Source: Littorina saxatilis
Lineage: Eukaryota; Mollusca; Gastropoda; Littorinimorpha; Littorinidae
Length of the DNA: 64,000 nt
Assembly: GCF_037325665.1 (NCBI RefSeq)
Contig: NC_090246.1
Coordinates: forward strand, 58,562,004-58,626,003
Direction: 5' to 3'
Below the pieces are notes generated by a model that had not been told where the DNA came from, ran no database searches, and worked only from the letters and a program-made list of their open reading frames with translations. Every line of letters begins with the position of its first letter. Within the stretch, counting starts at the first letter, position 1. A program made the translations under genes and the position numbers. Below are positions 18,801 to 31,800 of this stretch, one piece after another.

Positions 18801-21800
18801 AAGCTTTGTGTGATGATATAAAGTGAGTTAAACTTGCTTTCTGTCATTTAATAAAAAACAATTTTTTTTAATGAAAAATCGACGATCGTGCTGGAAGAAA
18901 AACGTGACAGACATACCTGTGTGTCACTTCAGACAGCATTTTTCACCATAAAAAGATCGAATTAAGAGTCGATTTATTGATTTCCGAATTCTTAAAACGT
19001 TATCAATTCCTATTGACGTTACGTGCGTGTCAAATATTTGTTCGTTTCTTGTTTATATAGAGCGTCATCAATCGTGCTCAAACGCAACGCGTGGTGTCAT
19101 GTTTGGGTGATAGCGATCGATGTTAACTTGAAAGAAATATCCGCATCCAACACACGTGATTAACCTCTAATCTGAAAGATTTTATGTTTTAGTTCTTGGA
19201 TTAATCAGCAAGCGAACATTTTAAACTCTGATGCAGCAAGAAATTTACATTGATTTTGCGGAAGCGATACGGTGTCAACAAACCGTTGCGTTTGGACACG
19301 AAAAAAGAACAATTTATGTGTATTTTTCACTCCATTTTTTGGAGATTAATCCGGCATGGAAGTGAAAACCACTCCAATTTAGAATATTGCGCCATTTGAA
19401 GACAAAGCGCGCGATGGATAGGCCGAAAGGTAAGGTTTTTATTTTGGCGTCATTTGTTGTGTTTTTGCAAATCCAGCGAAATTATGGATAGAATATGAAG
19501 TAATGACCACATTAGGCTTTCGAGTGCTGAGTTCTGTTTCTCTGATAAAACTAGAGATCCTGTCTGAATAGTTGTGCTTTTATCAACACTTTCCTACGTT
19601 CCTACATTTGTCAATTTTTGCTTTGTCATGTGCATTCATGTCGATCATGTGGTGTCACTGTTGCGTTTTTGGTTTGATAGAGCTAAGTACGTTTTCAACC
19701 ATCAATGATGCATCCCTTCATGAAATCACTTCGTGAAGTACCCCTAAAACAGTAAAAGTCATTTACTGCGATTTACAAGATACGTGGTTGATATTATGGG
19801 ATGCAGGAGATCAAACGCAACTTTACACCAAGTCCGAGGTCGTCAGCGTTATGTACTCGTTCATCTAAATGTCTTCTAACATACACTAATTTTTGTGGCA
19901 GATTGAATACTATGAATTAACATCATCATTGGGTCTGAACTTGTAGACCCTTATTGTGTCTGATCGCCGAGTGCTAGTTTTATGTCCAAACATAACTTGA
20001 CGCTATGCACAGTCGATCTCTGCTGCCACGGCTGGTGTAATGTTAGGTTTGGGCACTCGGTTTTTTACTTATTTTATTTTTGGTAAAGAAAAATAGATGT
20101 AGAATTTAATATTGATATTATCTGTTTCAAATAACTTTCCCCCCCATAGAAACCACGTTTGTCTTGTAGTTAGTGTGATCCATGTCCAAACACAACATAA
20201 CACATCGGTGTCAGCTTGAACTGTCACAGTGTTGTAGTGTAATATTGAGTTTAATTTTTATAGTTTCTTAGTCTATTTTCATCTAGCTTTCCTTTTTATC
20301 TAGCATTTTGTACAGGTAAATGTAGACTATACATTTTTTTCCTTTTAATTGGTTTGAACATGGTCTTAAGTTATGTTTGGGCATTTTTTCATGGTACAAA
20401 AACTTTTTCTAAGGTTGCCCCTCACTATTCAGTAAACTTAGCTCTGTAGCAGCCTTATATGTGCACACAATGGCATCTGAATTGGATGGCTTACTTACAC
20501 CCATAGTTCCAGAGGATGTAATTTTATCTTTTGTCACGGTGTCATGTTATGTTTCATGGCGTCATGTTATGCTCAAACAGCAAATTTTCTGTGCAAACAT
20601 AAAAGATTAAGTTTGCACATCAGATTATTTGGTGGCTAATAATTACCTACCATCGCTGCATGTAGATAGCTGTCCTCCTGTTTTTTTATTATGTTTGGTT
20701 TTGCCACTTTAGCCTGATTAAGACTGTGTCACGGCGTCATGTTATGTTTCATGGCGTCAAGTTATGTTTAAGTGTTTTAATTTCAGAATAACTTTTTCTA
20801 AGGTTGTGACTTGGCTATGCAGTTAACTGTGCAATGTAGCTACCAACGCTATGCACACAATGGCTTCTGAATTTGATATTTTATTTGCATCTATAGCTCC
20901 AGATGATGTAAGTTTATCTTTTGTCACGGTGTCATGTATGATATGTTCAAGCATGGCTACTTTTTCTTTTTTCCCTCTCATTTAAAGACAAGGTAACACA
21001 TCCACTTTTTTTTTTGTTGCCAAGGGAAATAATGTATGTAACAATGTTTTATTATTATTTAATGCCAAAATGATTGATTTGGGCGTGTTCTTGGTTTAAT
21101 CTTTGGCATTATCGGGTATTACACAGCATCCAGTGAAGGATGGCTCTATTATTGATTTAATTTGATGACTATAATTAGTATTTTCATTATGATATTTTGG
21201 AGACACACAAACATTATCTATGTTTTCTGTTTTGGACTTAGTATTGATAGTATTTTGTCTTTGAACTCCATGCTGCATTTTGACTTAGTGTTTTGGTGTC
21301 ATGTTATGTTTAAGCAATTTCAAGCTCAGGTATTTGACCCAATTAGAGATTCTTACCTGCTTATCTTGTTTGTATTGATGGATGTGTGGCCTAGCAATAA
21401 AGAAACACCACCAACATTTCTTTTTGTTTGTTCTTGGATCATTAAATTGCCTGAATCTGAAATTGTGATGGCGTCATGTTATGTTTGAACATTGATATTA
21501 TTTTTGTAAATACATCTAAACGATGGCTCAAGTGTGAAAAACATTTTTCGTAGAAGTTTAGCATGACAATACCTAGTAAATTGTCAGGAAATTGTCAGCT
21601 TGTAATAACATTGAAATTTGTTCTTGCATGTCACACTCATTGGTGTCACCTCCTGAGCCTTGACCATATGATCATGCTAATTCGGTCAGATCAAACCACA
21701 CCAAACCAAATCAAAAAGAATATTGGACACCTTGAAGCAAAGAGCCTTATTTTGACAGATCTTGAAGGAGTATGACAAAGAAGGAATGATCAACTACCCC

Positions 21801-24800
21801 AACTCCAAGGGGCAGACACCTCTGTTCCTGGCTTGCTTCAAGAAACTTCCGGAAGCAGTGGAGATTTTGATTCAGGCCGGAGCAGATCCCACCCTCACCA
21901 ACACCAGCACTCTGCCTATCCATGCAGCTGTGGACAATGGGGATCTCAGGTAATTATTTGGTTGGTACAAGTTTACTAAATATTATTCACTTTCCGATCC
22001 TTCAGTACAGCCATGTTTTCAAATGAACCTCCATAAATTTTGTGCAGTGGATAATTGGTGCATGCACGCACACACACATGCACATATAAACACACACAGT
22101 GACACACACGCAAACACCCACACACCCCACACACACACACACGCACATAAACATGCATGTGTACTCCAAACTCTGATTGAGTCATATCCCCACTTGAAAA
22201 AGATATAGGGATATTGTGTAATTGACAGAGGATTGCTTTAAAAAAAAAACACCCCATTGCTTTCATCTCTTGTGAAGCTTCCATGACTGTAAAAATCATT
22301 AATACACACCACACTTGAAGAAGTATGTTATACGTTTGTTTTTTTAGATCTGTGGAAGCAATCGTTGGAAAGCATCCAAGCCAGAAGGACGCCAAAGATT
22401 CCATGGGACGAGTACCTTTACACCATGCCTGTTCAGAGGAGGTGGGAATTTGAATTTGCTTTCGGCTTGGAATCTGTATGTTTGACATCTTCTTACTATA
22501 ACCATGTTAATTCTTCAAAACGACCATTTCAGATTGGGGGGTGAGGTGGTGGTGGATATCTCTTGATCTATGAAATCAGAAGGGGAATTGTTTTCTTCCA
22601 AATACTGTAGTTTCCGGACAGAAAACTAACAAGAAAAAAATATGGTCTTTTCTGTTATACAGGTGATGTACAGGTGCATGCATGTGGAAAATGTATACAA
22701 TAATTTAACAGGCAACATTCAAATTTTAACATTTTGCTCTGGCTTTGGAATACAGTGAGAGCTGTGACGTGAGTCCCCTGTGATGAGAGAACACCTCTCG
22801 ATAAAGTTCTCCTGAAAACCATTTGTTTATTTTGACCAAAATATACCTGTCATGACAGGCCACCTGCAATGTAGGGACACTTTGGGCTGGTCCCAAGGGT
22901 GTCCTTTTATCGCAGGAACAACTGTATATGAGTGTCTTTTACACAGTGGTTTTAGTAATTGATATTTATTGATTCCCTATTAATGCATCTTGCCTTCCAG
23001 ATGGTGTCCAAACTGGGTATGATGGGATGTGACATGAACGTGAAGAACGCTGACGGAGAGGCCCCTCTGCTGCTGATGATGCGAGAGAAGCGGAACAGCT
23101 GCATCTTGTCTCTGCTGTGTCATGGCGGTGACTGCAACGTGCAGGATGGGGAAGGGGAAACAGTGCTTCATAAAGCAGTCAGGGTAAGTGTGTTGTACGT
23201 GCAAGTCCTCATATGGAATATTACCTGCTATTCAGATTTGGTCATGGGACAGTTTTCTTTCACGCGAGATTACGCTGATTGTCTAAGAAAGCCGTCAGCT
23301 GTCAAGCGTGGTACTTACAATCTTGCAGGAGCTTGCTTTAGTAGTGGCAAAGAAGAAAAGCGTGAGATATTACGAGATATTGTCTGGTTTGATGCAGTCA
23401 AAGACACATTTGAAAGATTTTGCATAACATTCTTCCGTTTCAGCATTTATTGCAGTGCACAGTTAGAATTTCTTACTTTTGGATGCACTGTCAGGCAACT
23501 CAGCTTTGTACACGGCATCATTATGAGGAACGAAAGGCCCATGGGTGTGCAACTGTCATGACTGACAATCAAAAACCTATCTGCACTGTTTGATGTCACA
23601 TTTTGTGCGTGCCATGCTTGACGCCTACTTGTGCTACTTTCATGTGTTTAAGCAAAACAATTGCACTTTAATTTCTTTGTGTTTGCCTTCTGCAGGAAGA
23701 CAATCCTGATATGGTTAGGACATACATTGTTTTCAACTCTGACCCAAACGTCAGAAATATTCACAACCAGTCACCTCGTCATCTGGCCACAATCTCCACT
23801 CGACAAGACAGGTTTGGACATTCTTTTTACATTTAGTCAAGTTTTGACTAAATGTTTTAACGTAGAGGGGGGAATCGAGACGAGGGTCGCGGTGTATGTG
23901 TGTGTGTGTCTGTGTGTGTGTGTAGAGCGATTCGTACTAAACTACTGGACCGATCTTTATGAAATTTGACATGAGAGTTCCTGGGTATGATATCCCCAGA
24001 CGTATTTTTCATTTTTTTGATAAATGTCTTTGATGACGTCATATCCGGCTTTTTGTGAAAGTTGAGGCGGCACTGTCACGCTCTCATTTTTCAACCAAAT
24101 TGGTTGAAATTTTGGTCAAGTAATCTTCGACGAAGCCCGGACTTCGGTATTGCATTTCAGCTTGGTGGCTTAAAAATTAGTTGATGACTTTGGTCATTCA
24201 AAATCTGAAAATTGTAAAATAAAATATGTTTTTTATAAAACGATCCAAATTTACGTTTATCTTGTTCTCCATCATTTTCTGATTCCCAAAACATATAAAT
24301 ATGTTATATTTGGATTAAAAACAAGCTCTGAAAATTAAAAATATAAAAATTATTATCAAAATTAAATTTTCGAAATCAATTTAAAAACACTTTTATCTTA
24401 TTCCTTGACTGTTCCTGATTCCAAAAACATATAGATATATGTTTGGATTTAAAAACACGCTCAGAAAGTTAAAACGAAGAGAGGTGCAGAAAAGCGTGCT
24501 ATCCTTCTCAGCGCAACTACTAAATCGCTCTTCTTGTCAATTTCACTGCCTTTGCCATGAGCGGTGGACTGACGATGAGTATACGGTCTTGCTGAAAAAT
24601 TGCATTGCGTTCAGTTTCATTCTGTGAGTTCGACAGCTACTTGACTAAATGTTGTATTTTCGCCTACCCGACTAGTTGTCTTTGATATTGTGGATACAGT
24701 GGTACCTGCAATGTGAGGCCTCTGATGAGAGGACACTTCCCAGGAAAGGACACCCTTTCCCCCCTGTGTCTATTATCTTTACCAACATATATACATGTCA

Positions 24801-25463
24801 TGACAGGCTATTTACAATGTGGGGGCACTAATGGTCCCAATTGAATGTATTGCTGGTACCGCTATTTTCAGATGTTCTGTTCATTACTTCTGTAGATTTA
24901 CCTCCATGGATTATATCCCCTTTCTAATACTTGAGTTTCTTGGCTTTTTGAGATCCAGGTTCAATTAGGATTGTACTGTTTATGTCCGTGTATACTGTTT
25001 TTGTCCAGTGGGATATATGTTTCTAATGTGCACTTGTCTTTCATATGTGTCTTGCTGACATATTGTGTCCTTGTGATTTTTAGCGAGCTTATCCTGTACC
25101 TGCTGCACACATCAGGGGCACAGCGCTGCACAACAGAGGTGAAGGGTTGTCTGACTGGCTGTTCACCAGAAGGCACACACAATGGAGTACCAGACAAAGA
25201 AATGACAACGCTCATGAGACTGGACAGTGTTGGTGAGTGTAGACACTAGGAGTTGAGTCTTGACGCATATATCTGTTTCAGGCACAGTGGGGCTATGGAG
25301 AGGAGAGGGGAACGAGATGATAGGAAGTTGTAGAATATGTGTTGAACTGCCAACCACATAAAATGTGCACGCACATTTATTATTGTGTATCTTAAGGGGG
25401 TGGGGGTGGGGGGGGGGTTGGGTTTAAGCATGTTCATTATGAGTGCGTTTTGGAGGAGAATCT

Positions 25464-25511
<48 letters not shown>

Positions 25512-25791
25512 TTAAATTACATATCTTATCCCAATTCATATATAGCAATTTACTTCAGTTTCAGGGATGTTCCTTGGATTTTGTCCTTATAGGACAAATG
25601 TCCTAGCCTTGCTGAAAGTATAGGACATTTGTCCTGAACTGTAAAAAACAATCGGTCATTTCACGTGGAAAGAAATAAGCCGTCCACATCCTCCTTTGGT
25701 ACACACACACTGTGACACACACCAGAGAGAGAAATATATTGTAATTGTATTCCAAACTTGCCTTCTTCTAGTTCTTGTGTGTGTGTGTGTC

Positions 25792-25866
<75 letters not shown>

Positions 25867-28800
25867 ATGGACATGATCCGAACAATGGAGTTCCTTGATG
25901 TGTGGGACTTGCAGATCTGTCAAAGTGTCCATGAGCGAAGGAAACTTGGTGAAAGGAATGTTCTCCATCACCATCCAGTGCACTGTCTTCACTAAAACAA
26001 CAGCAGCCTCTTCTTTAGCCGTGAACATTTTCTGCTGCACCTGATCGCGGTCTTGTAGTAACCCTGGAACAAAAAATATGGGCTGTCTGATGGTCATTAG
26101 TCTTGCTATGATCCGCGAGACTGCTTGTTCTGAAATTCGAGCAGCCACGTGTGAAGCTGTTGTTTCGGTTTGCTGAAATGCACACTGCAAAACATCAGTT
26201 TTCTCTCGCCATCGAAATTTAGCCATGGATAAAGTTTAAGCCATGAAGGTACAAACGTCCGTGGTGGTGTCGTCGCCGTTTTCGTACTCACAGTCACAGT
26301 GAGTCCGGTCACAGTCACACTTGACGACTGATCATGATCTGACTGTCGAAAACACAGCTTGGGTTGGTCCTTGTCCGGTTTCAATTTCTTCGCAGGCGGC
26401 ATGATCGCATTCGCAGTTTCTAGAATCTATACAACCAGAAGTTGAACTTTCGGAAATTCCTAAACTGCGCGGTCTTCAAACGGCGAAGTTACTAAACCAA
26501 ACAACAGAAGACGTTGCCGATTCGGAGATTAGGAGACGTATCATCTGATGCCTGATCTAAATAAACGGATCAATGTTGCCATGTCCGACGTGGCAATAAA
26601 ACGATCGGTCAGTGTCCGTCTCTGACATAAACTTATCGGACATTTGTCCGCCAGAGACACAAGGTACCGGTCATTAGACCAAGGTATCCGGCCCAGGGCC
26701 GAGGGCCGACCCCTGGGAACATCACTGCAGTTTAGTGCTAGGACGCTGAAACTACGCTCACCCTGGAAAGGGGGAAGTACCCTAAAAATAGAACAGCTTT
26801 GACCGTCATGACCGGGATACCCTCCCAGCATGCACTGAGCACGCATGCTCCCGCCGCCATCTTGTAAATACATTCCACTCTTCAGCGACTTTGACTGCGG
26901 ACGTGTTTTGGTCTACGCTCGGGCTATTCTTTAGCCCTCTGCTTCTTGGCAGTTCCAACCCTGGACACATTGTTTGTACTTAGCTTTGGCTAAGTTTGGG
27001 TGAGATTTTTCCAGTTTTACCTTGTTGTTACACTTTCGTTTGCCACAAGTTAGTCTTTGTTTACGTTTCGATGTTTCTAGACTTTCGCCAGTATGGCAGA
27101 CAGTGGGAAGAAGAAATCTAGCGCTAGACAGGTAGGGACAACAGAGTCCCCGTCTAAGAAGGCGGCAAAGAAAGCGAAGGTTTCGAAAACCACAGTTGTT
27201 TTGAACCAGTTTCTAAGACATCGTTTTCAGTGCAAATTGATGATCCTAAAAGTCCTGAAATTCCGGCGTTGAAGCATGAGTGCAAGACAGCGTCAGAGCT
27301 GAAGCATGTATGCAAGACAGCGCCGGTTAAGTCTAGCGTAACTACAGATAAAGAAGCTTTGTCAGTGAAAGAAGATTTGTCAACCATGTTTGCTTCGTTT
27401 AGCGAACAAATGCGTGCCATGTTTTCAGCGGAGTTACAGTCGGCGAGCGCGCAGTTGCGTTCTCTCCATGCGGGAGCGGACAAAGCAAGTGCGGGAGCGA
27501 GGGCTAAGGCAACCCCGTCAGCCACGGTGACGAGCGCCGATGTTCACGCTGAGCAACATGCCGGGATCGACAACTTTTCTGAAGGTACCGTACTGTCCCA
27601 ACTTCCACCCGGTGTCGGGCAGGAAGCCGTCAATAGACGTGCGTCTGGTCGAGGCGGTATAGCCCTTCCCATGCTAGCTCTCAGTACGGGAGACACGGAG
27701 TGTATGTCCGGCCAGGAGTTGCTGACGGCACAAAGGTCTCAACTTCTGCCACGGGAGCAAGAAGATGTCAATAGACGTGCGTCTGGTCGAGGCGGTATAG
27801 CCCTTCCCACGCTAGCTCTTGAGACAGGAGATACGAGGTGCTTGTCTGGCCACGAGTTGCAGACGGCACTAAGGTCTCTACTTCCGCCATGGGAGCAGGA
27901 AGCCGTCAATAGTCAGGCATCCGGTCGAGGAGTAAAATCCCTTTCCATGCCACGGCTTAGAACGGAAGACACGCTATCGTCGGTACGGCCTATTCACGTT
28001 CCGGTATCGGCACAGCGTTCCACATTTCCGCCCGGGGGGCAGGAAGTATTCTCGAGGAGGGATGCTAGCGGTGGTTTTACCTCACAAGCACGCTCACTTC
28101 CGGGGGATACTGCATATGACGATGCTAGTCAATATGGCAGCGAACTTCCGGAAGGAGAATCGGAATGCGATGATTCTGCTGTGGATAATGATACCAATTT
28201 AATCACATATTCTTACTCCAATTCTTATGAATGCATTGACTTTAGTCCCACATGCTAGATGTCGAAAAACCTCTCAAATTACCTGCCCTTAGTAGGGTGG
28301 TAACCAAGCTAAAAGCGACGCCATAGCCGTTGCTATGGCCTGACCTTGCTCGGTTACCCATAACACCCTGCGCACCACGTGAGCGCTAGCATCCGTCATG
28401 TTCATTCTCGACTTTCGACAACACACGGTGGACGTGTCCGAATTTCGCTCTCACTTTTGGCCTTCACATGCCTGCTCGTCCGTGAGACTAGCCGGTTCTT
28501 GGGGGTCTACCTGTCCGTCTACCTTTTGGTGAGATCTTTCCTTTTTACTTTTGGAATGTAAATGTTGATAGCTTTGTTTTGAACACGCACGCAGATAATT
28601 TTGTTCTGGGTGACTGTTTTCGCCGGTCTTAAAATGGCCGACAACAAAGCTAAACTGAGTGCGAGACTGGAAGGCGACAAGGCTCTTAGCCCAGTTAAGA
28701 AAGCTAAAGCTAAGGGTAAAGCCAAGAGCGTTGATTTGCCTATTATGCGGGTAGAAGATCCGTCAAATAGCACTTCGTTTGATGTTCCTATCCCTCCGAG

Positions 28801-31800
28801 GACGGGTTCCGTTCGCTCACAGCTCGCGTCCCCTGATGGGGGTGAGGAGCCGGGGCCTTCAGCCCTGGGCTCGTTAAAGTCCGAATTGTTTGATTTTATC
28901 TCTCAACAGTTTGCGTCTCGCTCTGGGGTCCCTCCTCTGCCTCCGGCGGTAGGGGATCCTTCCTCCCTGGCTCGGCTGGGGTCGTCGTCGTCGTCGACTC
29001 CGGCGACTCCTGCGGATGGGGGGGGTGGCCGGCCGGCCATTTTCTCTGCGCACTTGCTTGGTGCACCTGACCAGTTCGGGCCTTCCCTCTCTGCCTCTGG
29101 TAGTGCTGCGGTTGCGCTCGAACACTCTCTCCGTAAGGAGAGGGGGTCTGCTTCCTCTCTTTCTCTTCCCGCTCAGCTTGCTTTTAGCAACACTGCAGTG
29201 GGAAGTCAGCTCTCTCCCCTTGTGGGAGAGGGAGAGAGGGGGTATGGTAAGTCACAGCCTGGGCTTGGTCCCACCTTGTCCCACTGGGGGCAGGGGGCTG
29301 TGTCAGCTTCTCACTCTTTCCCACCCACTGGGCGGGACTGGGTGGGGGCTGGTGTAGCGGCTCTCCCTTTCTCGCCCGCCGGGCATGATCGGGTGTCCGC
29401 TGCTGGACTGGCGTCTCAGTCAGTGCCGCTATTGTCCACTGCTAGCAGCCGCCCCTCTCCCCAGCAGGGGTGGTGGGGCAACGGGACTACAGCAGGTTGA
29501 CGGGTGGGGGCGGCCTTTCACGGTCTCGCCTCTCACTCAGTCTTACCCCTCGCAGGGTTCGCTTGCTACAGCTACGAGCCAACTCCCACCGCATGCAGCG
29601 GGCGGGGTAGCTCATACTGGCCAGACCGGTTTTGACTGTTGGGGCCAAGCGCCCGGTCAGCGGTCTACCGACAATGGGCCTGGCGCGGCTTTGTTGGGTG
29701 GCCCCCTCCCCCCGCCTTCTTGGCGGGCCTCTGTGCCTACTGTCTACCCTTCTACCCCAGTGGGGCAGGGGGGGGATGGTGGGTGGCAAGCGGGATCGGG
29801 TCACGCTTTTGTTGCTCCTGTCTCCCCTCCTGTGTACAGTGATACTGTACAGGCTGGGGATTCGGATTCTTCTGTGGAAGATGAGGAGTGTGTAGTCTTG
29901 CCTTTTGGATTTAGGCAAGCCATGAGAAGAGCGGCTTGTGTGGCAGCTCGTTACTTTCCGGAGGGGGTGGTGGATTCAGGACAGGATGTCTCTTTTCCAC
30001 CTTCCGCGGCGAATGATTTTCGGCCTTCGCAGGAGAGTTCACAATCGTTTCGTTTTGTGGAATCGCCTGCCGTGGCTTATCACATGTCGCAACTTTTGGC
30101 TCGACCGGCCCCTCAGGGCAGCGGTCTGTCGCCAACTCCTTTCCCTTTGTTGCATGCTCATGATACAGCGCCTGCCTCAGCCGATCCATGGCTAGCGTCA
30201 AACGCGCAGGCCACTGCTTTTTCGCCGTTAGTGCAGAAAAAGCTGGACTGGAATGTGAAGTCAAGGAACTTTGTTCAGACTTTTGCTTTGCCGAGGGCAA
30301 CTTTGCCAATTCCGCCGGAGTTGCTTGCCTTGTTGCCAAAGCAACCTTCTGCTAAAGAAGGGGTCTCGTTCTCGGACGCTTCTCTCTCTTCTCTGGAGGA
30401 GATTGGGCGTCTTGATCTGGAATTGGCTTCTATGGCAGAGTCTTTGCTTCGAGCTCTTACTCGAGCTGTGGCTGGCTCTTTGGAGCCGTTTAGACTCAGG
30501 GAAGACGCCTCAGCCAGTGACATCTCCATACTGCTTGCTGCTTTGGGGATGGTGAATTCTGAGAGGATGAGCATTTCAGCGAGGCTGTATGCTCATGCTG
30601 TCTTTTCACGGCGTGATTTGCTGCTTTCTCAAGCAGGTTTTTCCCAGCAGTCCACGGTGGACTCGCTTCGTTCCTCGCCTTTTGTTGAGGGCTCTCTCCT
30701 GGGTAGCGTAGCCCTGGATGCAAGGCAGCGGGAAGTTCAGGAGGCTAAAGACAGACATCTCGTTGGGATTTCGTTTAAAATCCCAAAGAAACCTCAGTCT
30801 TCTTCTAAGCCTATCTGGAACAAGAAGCAGCACAACGCCTCTCGTCCTAAGGAACAGGGAGATAAGGGCGCACCAGCAAAGGGTGCTCCTTATCCTAAGA
30901 AACCCTCGTTCGGGAAGGGGAGGGGTGGGGCTCGAAAGCCCTCCCCCCAATGAGGCTCTCCCGATCACATCACCCCTGTTCCCCCCACTGTTGTGGTGGC
31001 GGGGGGCCCCACCAGGGCCATTTCCATGTGGCAGGCGTTAGTGCACAGCCAATGGATTTTGCGGGTGGTGCGATCGGGATTCCGGCTGTTGTGGGAGGGG
31101 GAAAAGGCTCCCTTGACCAGGGTTCCTCCTCCCTTTCGTTTTCCGGCCAGCCTAGAGGCCAGAGCGGCCATAGAGACAGAGATCACGTCTCTTTTGGCCA
31201 AAGAGGCTATAGAGGAGATTGTGGATCACTCCTCGCCGGGGTTTTACGGACGCCTGTTTGTTGTGCCCAAGGCGTCAGGCCGCTGGAGGCCTGTTCTCGA
31301 TCTTTCGGTCTTGAACAAGTTTCTGCGGAAGATCAAGTTTCGTATGGAAACGCCAGCTTCGGTCAGGGAGGCCCTACGCCGGGGAGATTGGGTGACTTCG
31401 GTGGATTTGACGGACGCCTACTTTCATATCCTTATGTATCAAGTGGACAGAAAGTGGCTCCGGTTCCGCTGGGGTCATCGGATCTTTCAATTCAGGGCTC
31501 TGCCCTTCGGGCTGTCCCTGGCCCCGTGGGTTTTCACTTTGGTGATCAGACAGTTGGCCGCTCTGATCAGGCAAAGAGGTATTCGTCTACGGACGTACCT
31601 CGACGACTGGTTGATTCTGAGTCAGAGTCAATCAGTGTGCCTCTTGAACACTCAGGTAGTGTTGAACCGGGCTCTGAGCCTGGGGTTCTCTGTGAACCAA
31701 GCGAAGTCGGAATTGACTCCCTCGCAGAGGTTTGTTTACCTCGGTATGGCGTTCGACACTGTCGCTTGGACGGTCCGGCCTACGCAGGAGAGGATTCAGA

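Noticed and set aside
22959-23561. 200-codon frame as a single exon
   Set aside because: Only 23001-23183 is coding; the rest is read-through of the donor GTAAGT into intron 7.
25656-25995. Poly-His/Thr or Cys/Val frames around 25.8 kb
   Set aside because: Translations of the TG/CA microsatellite.
28874-30574. Several long minus-strand frames
   Set aside because: Antisense shadows of the GC-rich gag-like part of the younger DIRS element.
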